Shown: positions 35,260 to 46,181 of the stretch, piece after piece
How the letters are laid out: each line of letters starts with the position of its first letter
How positions within the stretch are numbered: the stretch's first letter is position 1
From: Cavenderia fasciculata
Lineage: Eukaryota; Evosea; Eumycetozoa; Acytosteliales; Cavenderiaceae
Length of the DNA stretch: 64,000 nt
Direction: 5' to 3'
Assembly (NCBI RefSeq): GCF_000203815.1
Contig: NW_004457695.1
Coordinates: forward strand, 3,346,054-3,410,053
Notes under the pieces: generated by a model
Databases searched by the model: none
Told to the model about the DNA's origin: nothing
What the model saw: the letters and a program-made list of their open reading frames with translations, nothing else
Made by a program: the position numbers and the translations under genes

Positions 35260-37336
35260 ATGAATATAATCAAAACAACAAAATGTGTTCCAATAGTGAT
35301 AGAGTTGGGAATAGATGCAGCAGCTGATCAACAATCAGTATTGTTTGAACAAAAGTTTAGAGCTGCTCTGCAAAGACAAATAGAATCCAATGGTTCTCCA
35401 CTTGCTCATATTCAAGGTGTAGATATTGAATTATCATTTACACTCGAACCATATAAAGCACGTGCTGCAACTCAGCTCCCCGTCGACGGAGCAGACACTC
35501 CTCCCCGTTACCCAGGTAAAGATGTCATCAACTTGGTTCCAAGACAAAACAAATGTCAACAATACTCTCCAAATGAAGTATGTACAAACTCTAATCTTCC
35601 CCTCTCATACCTCGTCAATCACAATCAAACCAATCCTAACTTATATTATTTATTTATTTATTTAGTCTGTAGTAGCTGTTTTTTATGATGGAGTTGGAAC
35701 TCAAGATGTAATTGAACAAAAAAAAGATTTCTTGACTACATTTCTTTTTGATGGATCTTTGGATGATCGATTTGATGTTGTGGCCCAAAGAGTACTTGGT
35801 CATTTCTCAAATAGTAATTTGTATAAAATAATATTGTCAAAATTCAATGCTGGTGATACTCAATTTATTGATAGAATATTTGGTTTAAATGATCTTCCCG
35901 AGGTATGTAAAATTGACAATACAATATATAATATTTATAATATTTATAATATTTATAATTTTGTATTTATTTTTTGTTTTATTTTGATTTTAAAAAAGGA
36001 ATTTATACAACAAATTGATCAAGTTGGAAAGAGTATAGCAATGGATTTTTTAATTTCAAAAGATAAAATTCAAATATCAAAATATAATGGAGTATTAAAT
36101 ATTATGAATTGGTTGGATAATGTTAAAAATTCCTCTTCTTCTTCTTCGACAAGACCACATGTTCGATTGAATCTACAAGATGGTGGATTTGTATTGTTTC
36201 CAGAGATTCCATTAAAGTGTTGGCAAAATTTGATTGAATTGGATGTAGAGAATAACAAGATCAAAGAGATTAGTCCGGCCATCAAGAATATGAAACAACT
36301 CAAAGTACTCAATATCAAAAATAATTGTCTCGATAGTTTCCCCATTGAATTGTGTGAATGTCCCGAACTAAAGATCATCGAGTTCTCCAACAACCCATTG
36401 TTTTTCGTTCCCAAAGACTCGGATGCTTTCTATTCGACCAAGAACCTACTCAATTTCTACAGCAACACCAAAAAAGAACTCAAGACTGAGAAATGGCCAT
36501 TCTTTAAATTAATGTTGTTTGGTGACGAGTCGTCTGGCAAGACTAGTCTATTGGAATGCATCAAGGGTGTGAAATCGGCTGAACCACCAGCACCAACCAA
36601 ACTAGTGTCCATCAGCAAATACTACTCCAAGACCAACAAGTTTACCTTTTCAGCATGGGACTTTTCGGGCAACACAAAGTATCGGTCGGTACATCAACCA
36701 CTCATCACTCCCAACGGTCTCTATATTATCACATTTGACGTCACACAAGACAATTGGAAGGACTCGGTAGAGTATTGGCTATCGCAAGTCAGCTCGGTCA
36801 ACTTTAACCAATCGGATCGGTCACCATCTGTCTTTTTCGTCGGCACTCATACAGACACGGTCAAATCAGACCGATTAAAATCAATAGAAAATACATTCAA
36901 ACAATCCCTTCTCCCAGGCAAGACAAGTATTGCCAGTTCACTCTTTTTCGTGTCTTCGAAAAAAGAAAAAGGTATTAGCGATCTCAAAAAATCCATCTAT
37001 ATGGAAGCTCAAAAGAGAGTCACCCTCGTCAATGGCAGCCATCTCTTGTTTGAAAGACAACTCAATCACTTTACATCGACATACTATGCCAACCAAGAAG
37101 ATAGAAATGTCATCATTGTCCAGAAAATCGAACAAATGGCCCCCAAATCCTACGTTAAAAGCGCTCTCTCTGTCATCAACAATCTCAACGAAAGTGGTAT
37201 TGTAGTCTATCGCCGTCCACATATATTTATCAATTGTGAATGGTTTATCAATGAATTGGATACAAAAGTTATACTTGAAAAAGATACCCTCGTAAATTAT
37301 TACAAGGAATTATCACTAACTTATTTTAGAATATAA
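35260..37336 (+). CDS. Short Roco protein: LRR-Roc GTPase with a curtailed COR
   Basis: Roco-family GTPase. Exons 35260-35577, 35666-35902 and 35999-37336 total 1893 nt (630 residues); the second intron (96 bp) has no in-frame stop. Residues about 1-200 are family-unassigned. Three or so LRRs follow (LIELDVENNKIKEI, LKVLNIKNNCLDSF, LKIIEFSNNPLFFV). The Roc domain has P-loop FGDESSGKTSLLE (about residue 359), switch region SAWDFSGNTKY (DxxG), VFFVGTHTDT (G4) and FVSSKKEKG (G5). Only the beginning of COR is present (APKSYVKSALSVINNL, then VYRRPHIFINCEWFINEL) before a stop at 37336. No kinase domain follows. Other dictyostelid Roco proteins are much longer, so this one is C-terminally shortened, by evolution or by a missed splice. 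Confidence 0.85.
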
Positions 37337-37521
37337 CACATGTTAATAACTTCTTTGTTTAAATCCAACTCCTAAAAATTTATCTTTTCCCTACCTCCCT
37401 CCTCCTCATCCTTTTTTAAAAATAAAACTTTGTACAAAATTCTATTTCAACAAAAACTATTATTATTATTATTCTCCAACTGTAGATCAATCAAAAAGAA
37501 CAAAAAATTATTTTATTTTGA

Positions 37522-37760
37522 TGATACAAAAAAAATTGGTTGGATTTAAATTAGATATTATTATGTAAAGAGAAGTTATTATTATTGTTGTTCTTTAATG
37601 GTTCTTTCTTTTTATGGCCTTGAAAAATTCAGATAAATAGGTAATGTTGATAGACGTTCTGGATAAGGAAGGTCCATAAGATCCGACGGTCCAGTATAGC
37701 TGGAACACCAAGATGCTTTTCACCAAGTTCAAAAGAATTTTTCATGTTTGTATCCAGTGT
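37522..37760 (-). pseudogene. Broken duplicate of the 3' end of the CH-domain gene
   Basis: Minus-strand sequence matches 37921-38164 at the end of the adjacent CH-domain gene. The match covers the last coding bases ([14 protein letters not shown] versus [21 protein letters not shown]-like region with indels) and the 3' flank (TGATACAAAAAAA...TTGGTTG). After CATGTTT near 37749 it jumps to a match with 38290-38299 (TATCCAGTG), implying an internal loss of about 125 bp. Frameshifting indels show it is not a working gene. Confidence 0.85.
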
Positions 37761-38007
37761 ATGAACAAAAAAACAAAAGTATTTAATACTAATCATTATT
37801 TTCATAAAGACACCTTCATTTTTCATTCACGATAGAGGGCAATAATATTAAAATACAACTATATTTCTGGAGATGGATACATCTGATATTATATTATATG
37901 ATTATATTATTTTATTATTATGATACAAAAAAATTGGTTGAATGTAAATTATAAATTAGATATTATTATTATGTAAAGTGAAGTTATTATTATTGTTGTT
38001 TCTTTCT

Positions 38008-41000
38008 TTAAAGACCCTTTCTTTTTATGGCCTTGAAAAATTCAGATAAATAGGTAATGTTTGATAGACGTTCTGGATAAGGTAAATCCATAAGGTCCGA
38101 AGCGTCCATTATAGCTGGAACACCAAGATGCTTTTCAGCAAGTTCAAAAGAATTTTTCATGTTTTCGAATCTATTATCAGGAGAGCAAGCACCAAAGTCG
38201 ATAGCCTTTGGTGCAAATTTGTGGAGTAGAGCACAATAAGCGAGTCCGTTTGTCCACGAAGTAGTGAAATTGGTTACTTCGACTCCCTTGTATCCAGTGG
38301 TAGACTGTTTCACCCATGTTAACAACATATCTAGTGCTTTTGTGCCATCGTTTTGAGGCGATGATCTGCCAACACTACCGGTGCTTGCCGTACGGTTGAG
38401 ACCACTGGCAGCAGTCTTGAGGACGGCTGGTGGCGAGGCTGGTGGAGTGGTTGCTCCTGTCTTGGCAGTTGGCTTGAGGTTAAAGTGGTGGACTGGTGGT
38501 GGAGTGGTGGGTGCTGGGGAATTAAAGGATGGAGGTGGCTTGGCAGCCGATTTGAGCTTGACGGCGGATGGGTCAAACTTGGGCATCATCATACCTGGAA
38601 GTGCAACTGCACCCTTTGGTACATATGATTTGGGTTGGGCTGGCTTTTCCTCTTTTGGTGGATCGGCTCCGTCTGGACCACCATCATGATCAGCTTGGTT
38701 GGTGTCAGAGGATGGGGTAGTTTGTGGCTTGAGTTCCTTCAAATTGGGAATGTTGGCCTTTTCACGACTACCATCCTTTTTGAGAGCTCTTCTACTTGGT
38801 TTCTTTTTACCCTTGGCTTTGGTTCTACCAATTGTCAAATGAACTAGTTTACTATGATCCTCTGTAGTAGTATCAATGAGGGAGGAGGAAACTTCTTCGT
38901 TTGTCTTTGGAGTTGAGACCTTGGCAATTTGATCTTGTTTCTCTTTTTCTAAACGTTCCTTCTCGAGTGTTTCGAATCTTTCTTTTACCAAACGCTCCTT
39001 TTCCAATTTCTCCTTTTCGAGTTTCTCTTTTTCCAAACGTTCAGTTTCGAGTCTTTGCTTTTCCAAAAGTTCCTTTTCCAAACGCTCCTTCTCCAATTTC
39101 TCCTTTTCGAGTTTCTCTTTTTCCAAACGTTCAGTTTCGAGTCTTTCCTTTTCTAAACGTTCCTTTTCGAGTCTTTCTTTTTCGATTCTCTCCTTTTCCA
39201 AACGTTCTGTTTCGATACGTTCCTTTTCGAGTCTCTCCTTTTCCAAGCACTCCTTCTCCAATTTCTCTTTTTCTAAACGTTCATTCTCGATACGTTCCTT
39301 TTCAAGTCTCTCCTTTTCCAAACGTTCCTTTTCGATTCTTTCTTTTTCTAAACGTTCATTCTCGATACGTTCCTTTTCGATTCTCTCCTTTTCCAACTTC
39401 TCCTTTTCAAGTCTCTCTTTGTCCAAACGTTCAGTTTCGAGTCTTTGCTTTTCCAAAAGTTCCTTTTCGATTCTTTCTTTTTCGATACGTTCCTTTTCGA
39501 TTCTCTCCTTTTCCAACTTCTCCTTTTCGAGTCTCTCTTTCTCCAAGCGTTCCTTTTCGAGTTTCTCCTTTTCCAAACGTTCATTCTCGATACGAATATT
39601 TTCAATTCTTTCCTTTTCGAGTCTCTCTTTTTCTTGCTTTAAAAGATTAAAAGAAATTATAAGTATTTTTTAATCATTCACACATCAAATCACTTTTAAA
39701 TTACCTTTTCTTTTTCGAGTTTTTCTTTTTCCAAACGTTCCTTTTCCAAAAGTTCCTTCTCGATACGCTCCTTTTCAAGTCTTTCGTTTTCTTTTTGGAG
39801 TTTTTCCTTTTCCAAACGTTCAACTTCAACTCTTTGAGAGTGCTCCTTTTCTAAACGTTCCTTCTCGAGTCTTTCCTTTTCCAAACGTTCCTTTTCGAGT
39901 CTTTCATTTTCAATTCTCTCCTTTTCTAAACGTTCCTTTTCGAGTTTTTCTTTTTCCAAGCGCTCGGTTTCGATACGTTCATTTTCGATTCTCTCCTTTT
40001 CTAAACGCTCCTTGTTGAGTCTTTCATTTTCGATTCTCTCCTTTTCCAAACGTTCCTTGTTGAGTCTTTCATTTTCGATACGCTCCTTTTCCAAACGTTC
40101 CTTTTCAATTCTCTCCTTTTCCAAACGTTCCTTTTCGAGTCTTTCATTTTCAATTCTCTCCTTTTCCAAACGTTCTGTTTCGAGTCTTTGGTTTTCGATA
40201 TGCTCCTTTTCCAAACGTTCCTTTTCAATTCTTTCCTTGTCCAAACGTTCCTTTTCGAGTCTTTCATTTTCGATATGCTCCTTTTCCAAACGCACCTTTT
40301 CCAATCTCTCATTTTCAATACGTTCCTTTTCAAGTCTTTCATTTTCGATTCTTTCATTCTCTAAACGTTCCTTTTCTAATCTCTCCTTTTCCAAACGCTC
40401 CTTTTCTAATCTTTCCTTCTCCAAACGTTCATTTTCCAATCTAATCTTTTCCAAACGTTCATTTTCAATTCTTTCATTCTCTAAACGTTCATTTTCTAAT
40501 CTAATATTTTCTAAACGTTCTTTTTCATCCTACATATGATTATAATAATATAAATGAATTAATAAATATGATCCTACTAATACTACTACAATATTATTAT
40601 AAATTTAACATACTTTTTCCTTTTGAATCTTTTCTCTTTCAATACGTTCTTGTTCTTCTTTTTCCTTTTGAACTTTCTTTTCAATGGCTTGTTGAGTATC
40701 AACTTTTGTAGAGATTTCTTGTTCCCATGATGCAAAGATATCGTCGTCGGCAAAAAGAGTATCTTGTTTCTTGACAAACTTTTGTTCAAGTGAAGCAATA
40801 TCAACAATAACCTTTGGTTGTTCAGCAGCTACAGTAGTCTTTTTTGCAGATACCTTGAAAAGATCTTCAATATCTTGTGTTTTCTGTTGTTTCTCTACCT
40901 TTTTAGCTTCGGCAATGTGATCGATCGTTTCCTTTTCCTTTTTATCCTTTTTGAGAATATTGTCCAACGAAGAGGTAAATTCGTCGTCATCGGCAAAGAG

Positions 41001-42585
41001 ATCGATGCTTGCAGCAGCTGGTTTCTTCTTTTGTTGAGCAGCGAGTGGAGCAACGGCTGGATTGGTTGGTTGTTGACTCGATGGTTTGGTGCCAAATAAA
41101 AAGTCAGTGGCCACATCTTGTTGTTGTTGCTTTTGTGCTGGTTTCTTGGCTTCAACACTACGTTCCAAACCAATTGTAATATCATCGGTAAACAATGAAT
41201 CCATCTCTTTCTTTTTCTTGTCTTCAACTGTAATTTCTTTTTCTTGTTGGATTGGTTTGGCTGGTGACACTGGTTTTTGACCAATCTTGAATCCAACCCC
41301 CTCTGTCGATGCAGTCAATGGTGATACTGATGATGCTGGTGGTGTAGTTGTAGTTGTAGTAGCAACTGTAGCAATACTTAGTGCAGGGGCAGTAGTAGTT
41401 GTAGTAGATACTTGAGCTACTTCTTGTTGTTTGGGAGCTAGTGGTTTCTTAACTGCTCCACCTCTTTCCAAACCAATGGCAGCATTGTCATCAGCAAATA
41501 TTGAATCATACTCTTTCTTTGTTGTTGTTGTTGTTGTCTTTTCTTGTTTGGCTGGTTTAGCAGCAGTTGTAGTTGTCTTTTCTTGAACAACAACAACTAC
41601 AGTTGGCTCAGTAGATGACAAGAATGATTTGGCATCAAATGACTCTAATACATTGGTTTGTGAAGATTCACGAGATGGGAGTTGAGGTGGTGCAAACAAG
41701 TCGTCATCAACCTTGCTCTCTTCAAACAATGAAACTTGTGGTTGCACTGGTTGAGGTTTAGTTGTTCTCGATCTATTTCTACCAATAGCAGTTGTTGAAC
41801 GTGTCACTCCTGTTGAAGGTTTGCTTAAAGGTGACGACACTCTTAGTGGATCGTCATTGCTCGATGATGATTCATCTAATGCCACCACTGAAGATGCTTT
41901 TGATGATGGATCAGGGAGATCAAATAAACTACTATTATCTGCAAACAAGTCTGGTTTGGCTTCTACTGGTACAACAGTCTCTGTAGTAGTAGTAGTAGTA
42001 ACAGGTTCAGATTTGACAAACTCATCATCTGTGGAGGGAAGGGAAATTAATCTTTTAGTAATCTATAATTTACACAATATATATTAGGTTTAACCTACAT
42101 CTATTATATTGAATGACAGTTCGTTTAGGATCTACTTTATGTTTGTTGAATCGTTTACCAAAAGAGACAAAGTTGTTTTCACCGTCACTGCCATCGCTAA
42201 GATCAAACAAACCCTTCTTTTCACTTCTAGGAGACTTGTTGTCATCACTACTATTACTTTCATCGTCACCAGGTTTTGATGAAACCAACTCCTTTTCAAC
42301 GTTGGGGATACCCAATGTCAAATGATTGTCACTATCATCAAACAAATTATGATTTCTAGGATGTTTGTTATGATTAAAGTTTAGAGTTTCAACACTATTC
42401 CCTACTGGATGATGTTCATGTTGTTTAGTAGTAGAAGAAGAAGAAGAAGAAGAGACAGCTATATTTTGTGTTTGTTGTTGTTGTTGCTGTTGTTGTTGTT
42501 GTTGATCTACTGCTGGAGGATTGGCATTATCGGTCGTGTTAGCTGCTGGATCTCCAGATATCCATTTGAAGAAGTTGCTAAACAT
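38008..42585 (-). CDS. Calponin-homology protein with long charged EKERL-type repeat
   Basis: Predicted cytoskeletal protein, 1451 residues. Exons 42099-42585, 40614-42028, 39705-40529 and 39636-38008 total 4356 nt. The N-terminus [11 protein letters not shown] is followed by poly-Gln and Ser runs. Residues ~160-630 contain several repeated short motifs of the kind LFADD or SLFTDD with Asp/Phe ([41 protein letters not shown]), possible short linear binding motifs. About 500 residues of a five-residue unit ([20 protein letters not shown]) follow, spanning exons 3 and 4. Then a Pro-rich spacer leads to a single C-terminal CH domain ([45 protein letters not shown]) of smoothelin/EHBP type, which may bind actin. 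Function is inference from the domain. Confidence 0.85.
38950..40529 (-). repeat. Coding tandem repeat of 15-bp units (EKERL)
   Basis: Degenerate 15-bp repeat (GAAAAGGAACGTTTG type) covering most of exons 3 and 4 of the CH-domain gene, split by a 68-bp intron at 39637-39704. The antisense strand therefore shows long spurious open frames. Confidence 0.9.
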
Positions 42586-42840
42586 TTTCCCCTCTCTTGC
42601 CTCTCTCTCCTCTCTCTTATCTCTCTTATCTCTCTCTCTATCTATCTATCTCTTTAATCTAATCTATCTCTTCGTGTCTAATAATAATTAAAAGGTCAAA
42701 AATATCGTGATGAAAATGTAGAAGACAAGACACCCATGAAAATGAGTTTTGCTGGTTTTCTTTGGAAACTTCAAACCAAAAAGTGAACCGTGGTTTTCAA
42801 CTCTTTCTTTTTATCTATTTATTTATTTATTCAACTACTA

Positions 42841-43622
42841 CTACTTGGCAGTGAGGAAATCACTAGAGTAAAGAGGTTCTATAATTATATCTGTAAATAA
42901 TTTAATCTTTTCTTGATTACCACCACTCTCAGTCTGGTCACCACGACAATCATATGAATGATTATTAGTTTTGTTGATTAAATAATGAATGGAACTCTTT
43001 TCTTTGGATAGAAAGGTGGCTATTTTAGTGACTAGATTGTCTATGGTCATTTCAGAATCAACATTTAGTCTACGACAAATATTGTGTCCTTTGATTTGGT
43101 CGTTGACAACCATGATTCTAGTGGTAGCTGGTAACTGGGAGTCTGGGTCTACTTGATACTCGACTTGTTTGTCTTTTAGAAGTTGTTTGGATTCTTCTAT
43201 AGTATCGTCTAGTATTTGTGGTGGATAATTATTGGATGGATTGAATGGCAGTACAACACGTTTACACCTGTCTGTGAATTTAAAGTCAACTGTTCCAGTT
43301 GAAAATACCGAGTAGTTACCAGTATCAACATTAAACTCTGCAATTGTCGTTGTAATGATAGCAGGTGATAATACAAGATTAATGACTTTACTATAGTCAC
43401 CTTTACCTGCACTGTGTGATATATCAGTCACCTTGGCAAATGATAATTCGTATTCGTGGAATCCAAAGGTACGTCTAGTTGCATCATAACCATAGTGTCT
43501 AACAACCACCTGGTTTATAATACTTGCTTCAGTACATATACCTTGAAATATTGGGCATATGAAACTTTCATTCACTGTTAAATACTATAATATAATATAA
43601 TATAAATCAACATTATTAACTG

Positions 43623-43655
<33 letters not shown>

Positions 43656-44113
43656 GTAATTAATATATATATACTAATACTTACAAATTGTGGTTCAGGT
43701 CTATGTAAATATTCTTCAGCTTCATATGATGTCAATAGTGATGATGATGAACCATTTCTATTTCTTCTACTTCTACTTCTAGAGAGTCCCGATAATGTTT
43801 GGATGGTATGTGAGTATGTCAATGCTCTACCTTTATCTTCAAACCCATATCCAGTATGGAATTGTTTCAGTGCTTCGTAGAGTTGATCTTCCTTTTTTTT
43901 GTCTCTTGCTCTGATCTGAGCGGGTGTGCTATTGCTTGATCGTGTAGCTGTCGCCTCCTTGTCTATTTGTTCTTGTTTCGTTATTGTCTCTATAAGCTTG
44001 TCTTTGGTATGATCGCTCCACCTTGGATTAACAGAGGAGTCATGATCATTTGCATTGCTTTGATTCTTCTTATCAATCGAGAAATAGGCCACAATACTCT
44101 TTGGTTTCTCCAT
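42841..44113 (-). CDS. Hypothetical protein, two exons
   Basis: Exons 43685-44113 and 42841-43584 total 1173 nt, 390 residues; not recognised. The N-terminal ~140 residues are charged and Ser-rich (RWSDHTKDKLIETITKQEQ; SRSRSRRNRNGSSSS). The second exon appears folded: RHYGYDATRRTFGFHEYELS, ISHSAGKGDYSKVINLVLSP, TGTVDFKFTDRCKRVVLPF, then MTIDNLVTKIATFLSKEKSSI, which could be a small ubiquitin-like or DEP-like piece, but no call is justified. No signal peptide or membrane segment. Shares a 264-bp divergent promoter region with the GTPase-ankyrin gene. Confidence 0.7.
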
Positions 44114-44377
44114 CTATCTCTATCTATCTACTATACAATACTACTTGTTCATGAATGAGTACATGTTACAAACATATACTTCCATCAAGAGATATTATTA
44201 TTTTCAAAGTAGTATAAATAATTTATAATATCGCAAAGCAGAAATTAATGAGTTTGGCCACCAAACTTAATTTTATACTTTTTATTTAACATCAATGATT
44301 GAATATAATATTATGTTGTTCATTATTTATATGTTAAATCATATAAGATATAACTTGTATCAAGAAACAACACAACG

Positions 44378-45193
44378 ATGGTAGTAACCGAGTATGTATT
44401 CATTCAATCAAGTATAGTATACTCTACTGAATGTATTTTATTTATTTATTTATTTATTAACTTACCTTTTTATAATAGAATCATAAAGAGTTCAAAGTTG
44501 CTTATCACAACTAATTCACCTCACAGTGCATTGCAATTGAGACAGTTCACTGCGATGGTGCAAGGTTTAGACCCAACCAATTACCAAATCGATCGAAATG
44601 GTCTAACAATATTTCGAACTCCTTCATTGCAAGTGGATAAATCAACATCCTCTTCTTCTTCTTCTTCTTCTTCTTCTTCTTCTCCTCCTCCTTTATCATT
44701 TAATAGAATATTTCTATGGGAATTACCAAGATATTCAAGTTCAAAGATAATATTCTTTAAATCTACTATGGCAGTATTTATATTGGTGGATATGGGTGAT
44801 AGAGAATCATTGGAGCGTGCTAAAACAGCTATTTCAGACTATGAGTCAATGTATGAAATAACAACAGAGTCGATACTCGTGGGAATCCAATCACAAAACA
44901 ATGAACAAGCTGTATCTAAATATGACTTGGACCAATTAGCTCTTGAAAAGGATATGTTTCATGTAATGATAATCAATCTTTTATCACCAAATGAACCTGA
45001 TAGAGTCAAAAAAGAATTCGATGGTATTGTAGAAAGACTACAATATGTTCCATTTTGGTCGAGAAATATAAGAGATATAGGTGGACAAAACTACTCATCT
45101 CTAGCAATTGACTTGAACCTAATAATCCCTAGATATGATAATAGCATGGTTACATTTGATCAAGATCTTGTTGACTATGATCATACCAACAAC

Positions 45194-45254
<61 letters not shown>

Positions 45255-46081
45255 GAAATATTACAAAAAGACTATGTTCAACTTTATTTTCAAGTATAGT
45301 ATTTAAAAATATTTACTTGTCAAAAAAAATATTTGGTTTGGTCAGTAGTATACATACACAAGTTAACCCAACTGGTTCTACCTATCCACCTCGGAAAATA
45401 GATGAGATTGGGTTAACCAATATTGCAAAAAGAAGAAACTTTTATCTACTCGATAATCAATCAAGATCACTTAAACATATAGACCTATTTATTGATCATC
45501 GTACTGATTTTTGGGCAACATTCTTTAGTGTAAATACATCTTTGGATAGGATGATCAGGGTGCTTTCATGGTCACCAAAAGTTATATTCAATCGAAACTT
45601 TATGGTTACTGTGACGGATCTGTGTTGTGCAGGTGGTAGTTTGGAAATTGTGAAATGGTTGGCAAAACAGAATCATAGACCATCTATTAGAGGTCTCAAA
45701 AGTGCAATTGCATTTGGTCATTTAGATGTCTTTAAATTCATCTATTCTTCACTAATACCAAATGCCAACTCGAATAATACAACCTCACCCACCCTCAATT
45801 TAGAATTCCACATGGAAACGGTCAACAAACATTACAACAAAGAAGAGAAACTACAATTCCACCGATTTTCAAGTCGATTTGAAGTATCTCGTCTAAAAGA
45901 TGGACCTAATCCTCTACTACCCATCTACACTATAACCTATCAAGACCAACAAGATTATATATACTTATCAACTATTTATAATCAACCCAATATCAAAACC
46001 TATCTTTTAGATCAACCAATCATTTCATCTTCAAATATTTTTACAAACTTTATTTCTTTTTTCAAAGGATTAAAAAAATAA
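44378..46081 (+). CDS. Degenerate Ras/Rab-like domain joined to ankyrin-like repeats
   Basis: Exons 44378-44391 and 44491-46081 total 1605 nt, 534 residues; the 99-bp intron has no stop, so reading through is possible. After MVVTDSKLLITTN the order follows a small GTPase: LRQFTAMVQ at the position of the switch I lead-in, RIFLWELPRYSSSKIIFF (in place of WDTAGQE), MAVFILVDMGDRESLERAK (as in the YDVTDRESF strand), ILVGIQSQNNEQAV (in place of NKSDL) and FHVMIINLLSPNEP (in place of the SAK region). The P-loop GxxxxGK[ST] and NKxD are lost, so GTP binding is unlikely. An Asn tract (45188-45254, AAT repeat) follows. Then ankyrin-like dictyostelid units: LCCAGGSLEIVKWLAKQN and GLKSAIAFGHLDVFKFIYSS. 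Confidence 0.72.
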
Positions 46082-46181
46082 AAGGAAAAATTCATGTATA
46101 TATTATATTTTGGGGGATGGGTGATTTCCAGAGAGGTAAACTATCAATAGCTACTCGAATTTAATTTATTATTAATATCTA

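Noticed and set aside
38901-40539. Long plus-strand open frames rich in Phe/Ser/Pro
   Set aside because: They are the antisense of the GAAAAGGAACG-type repeat of the CH-domain gene; no start, domain or splice support.
45188-45254. AAT array considered as a noncoding microsatellite
   Set aside because: It lies in frame within the GTPase-ankyrin gene and encodes Asn, as is common in dictyostelids.
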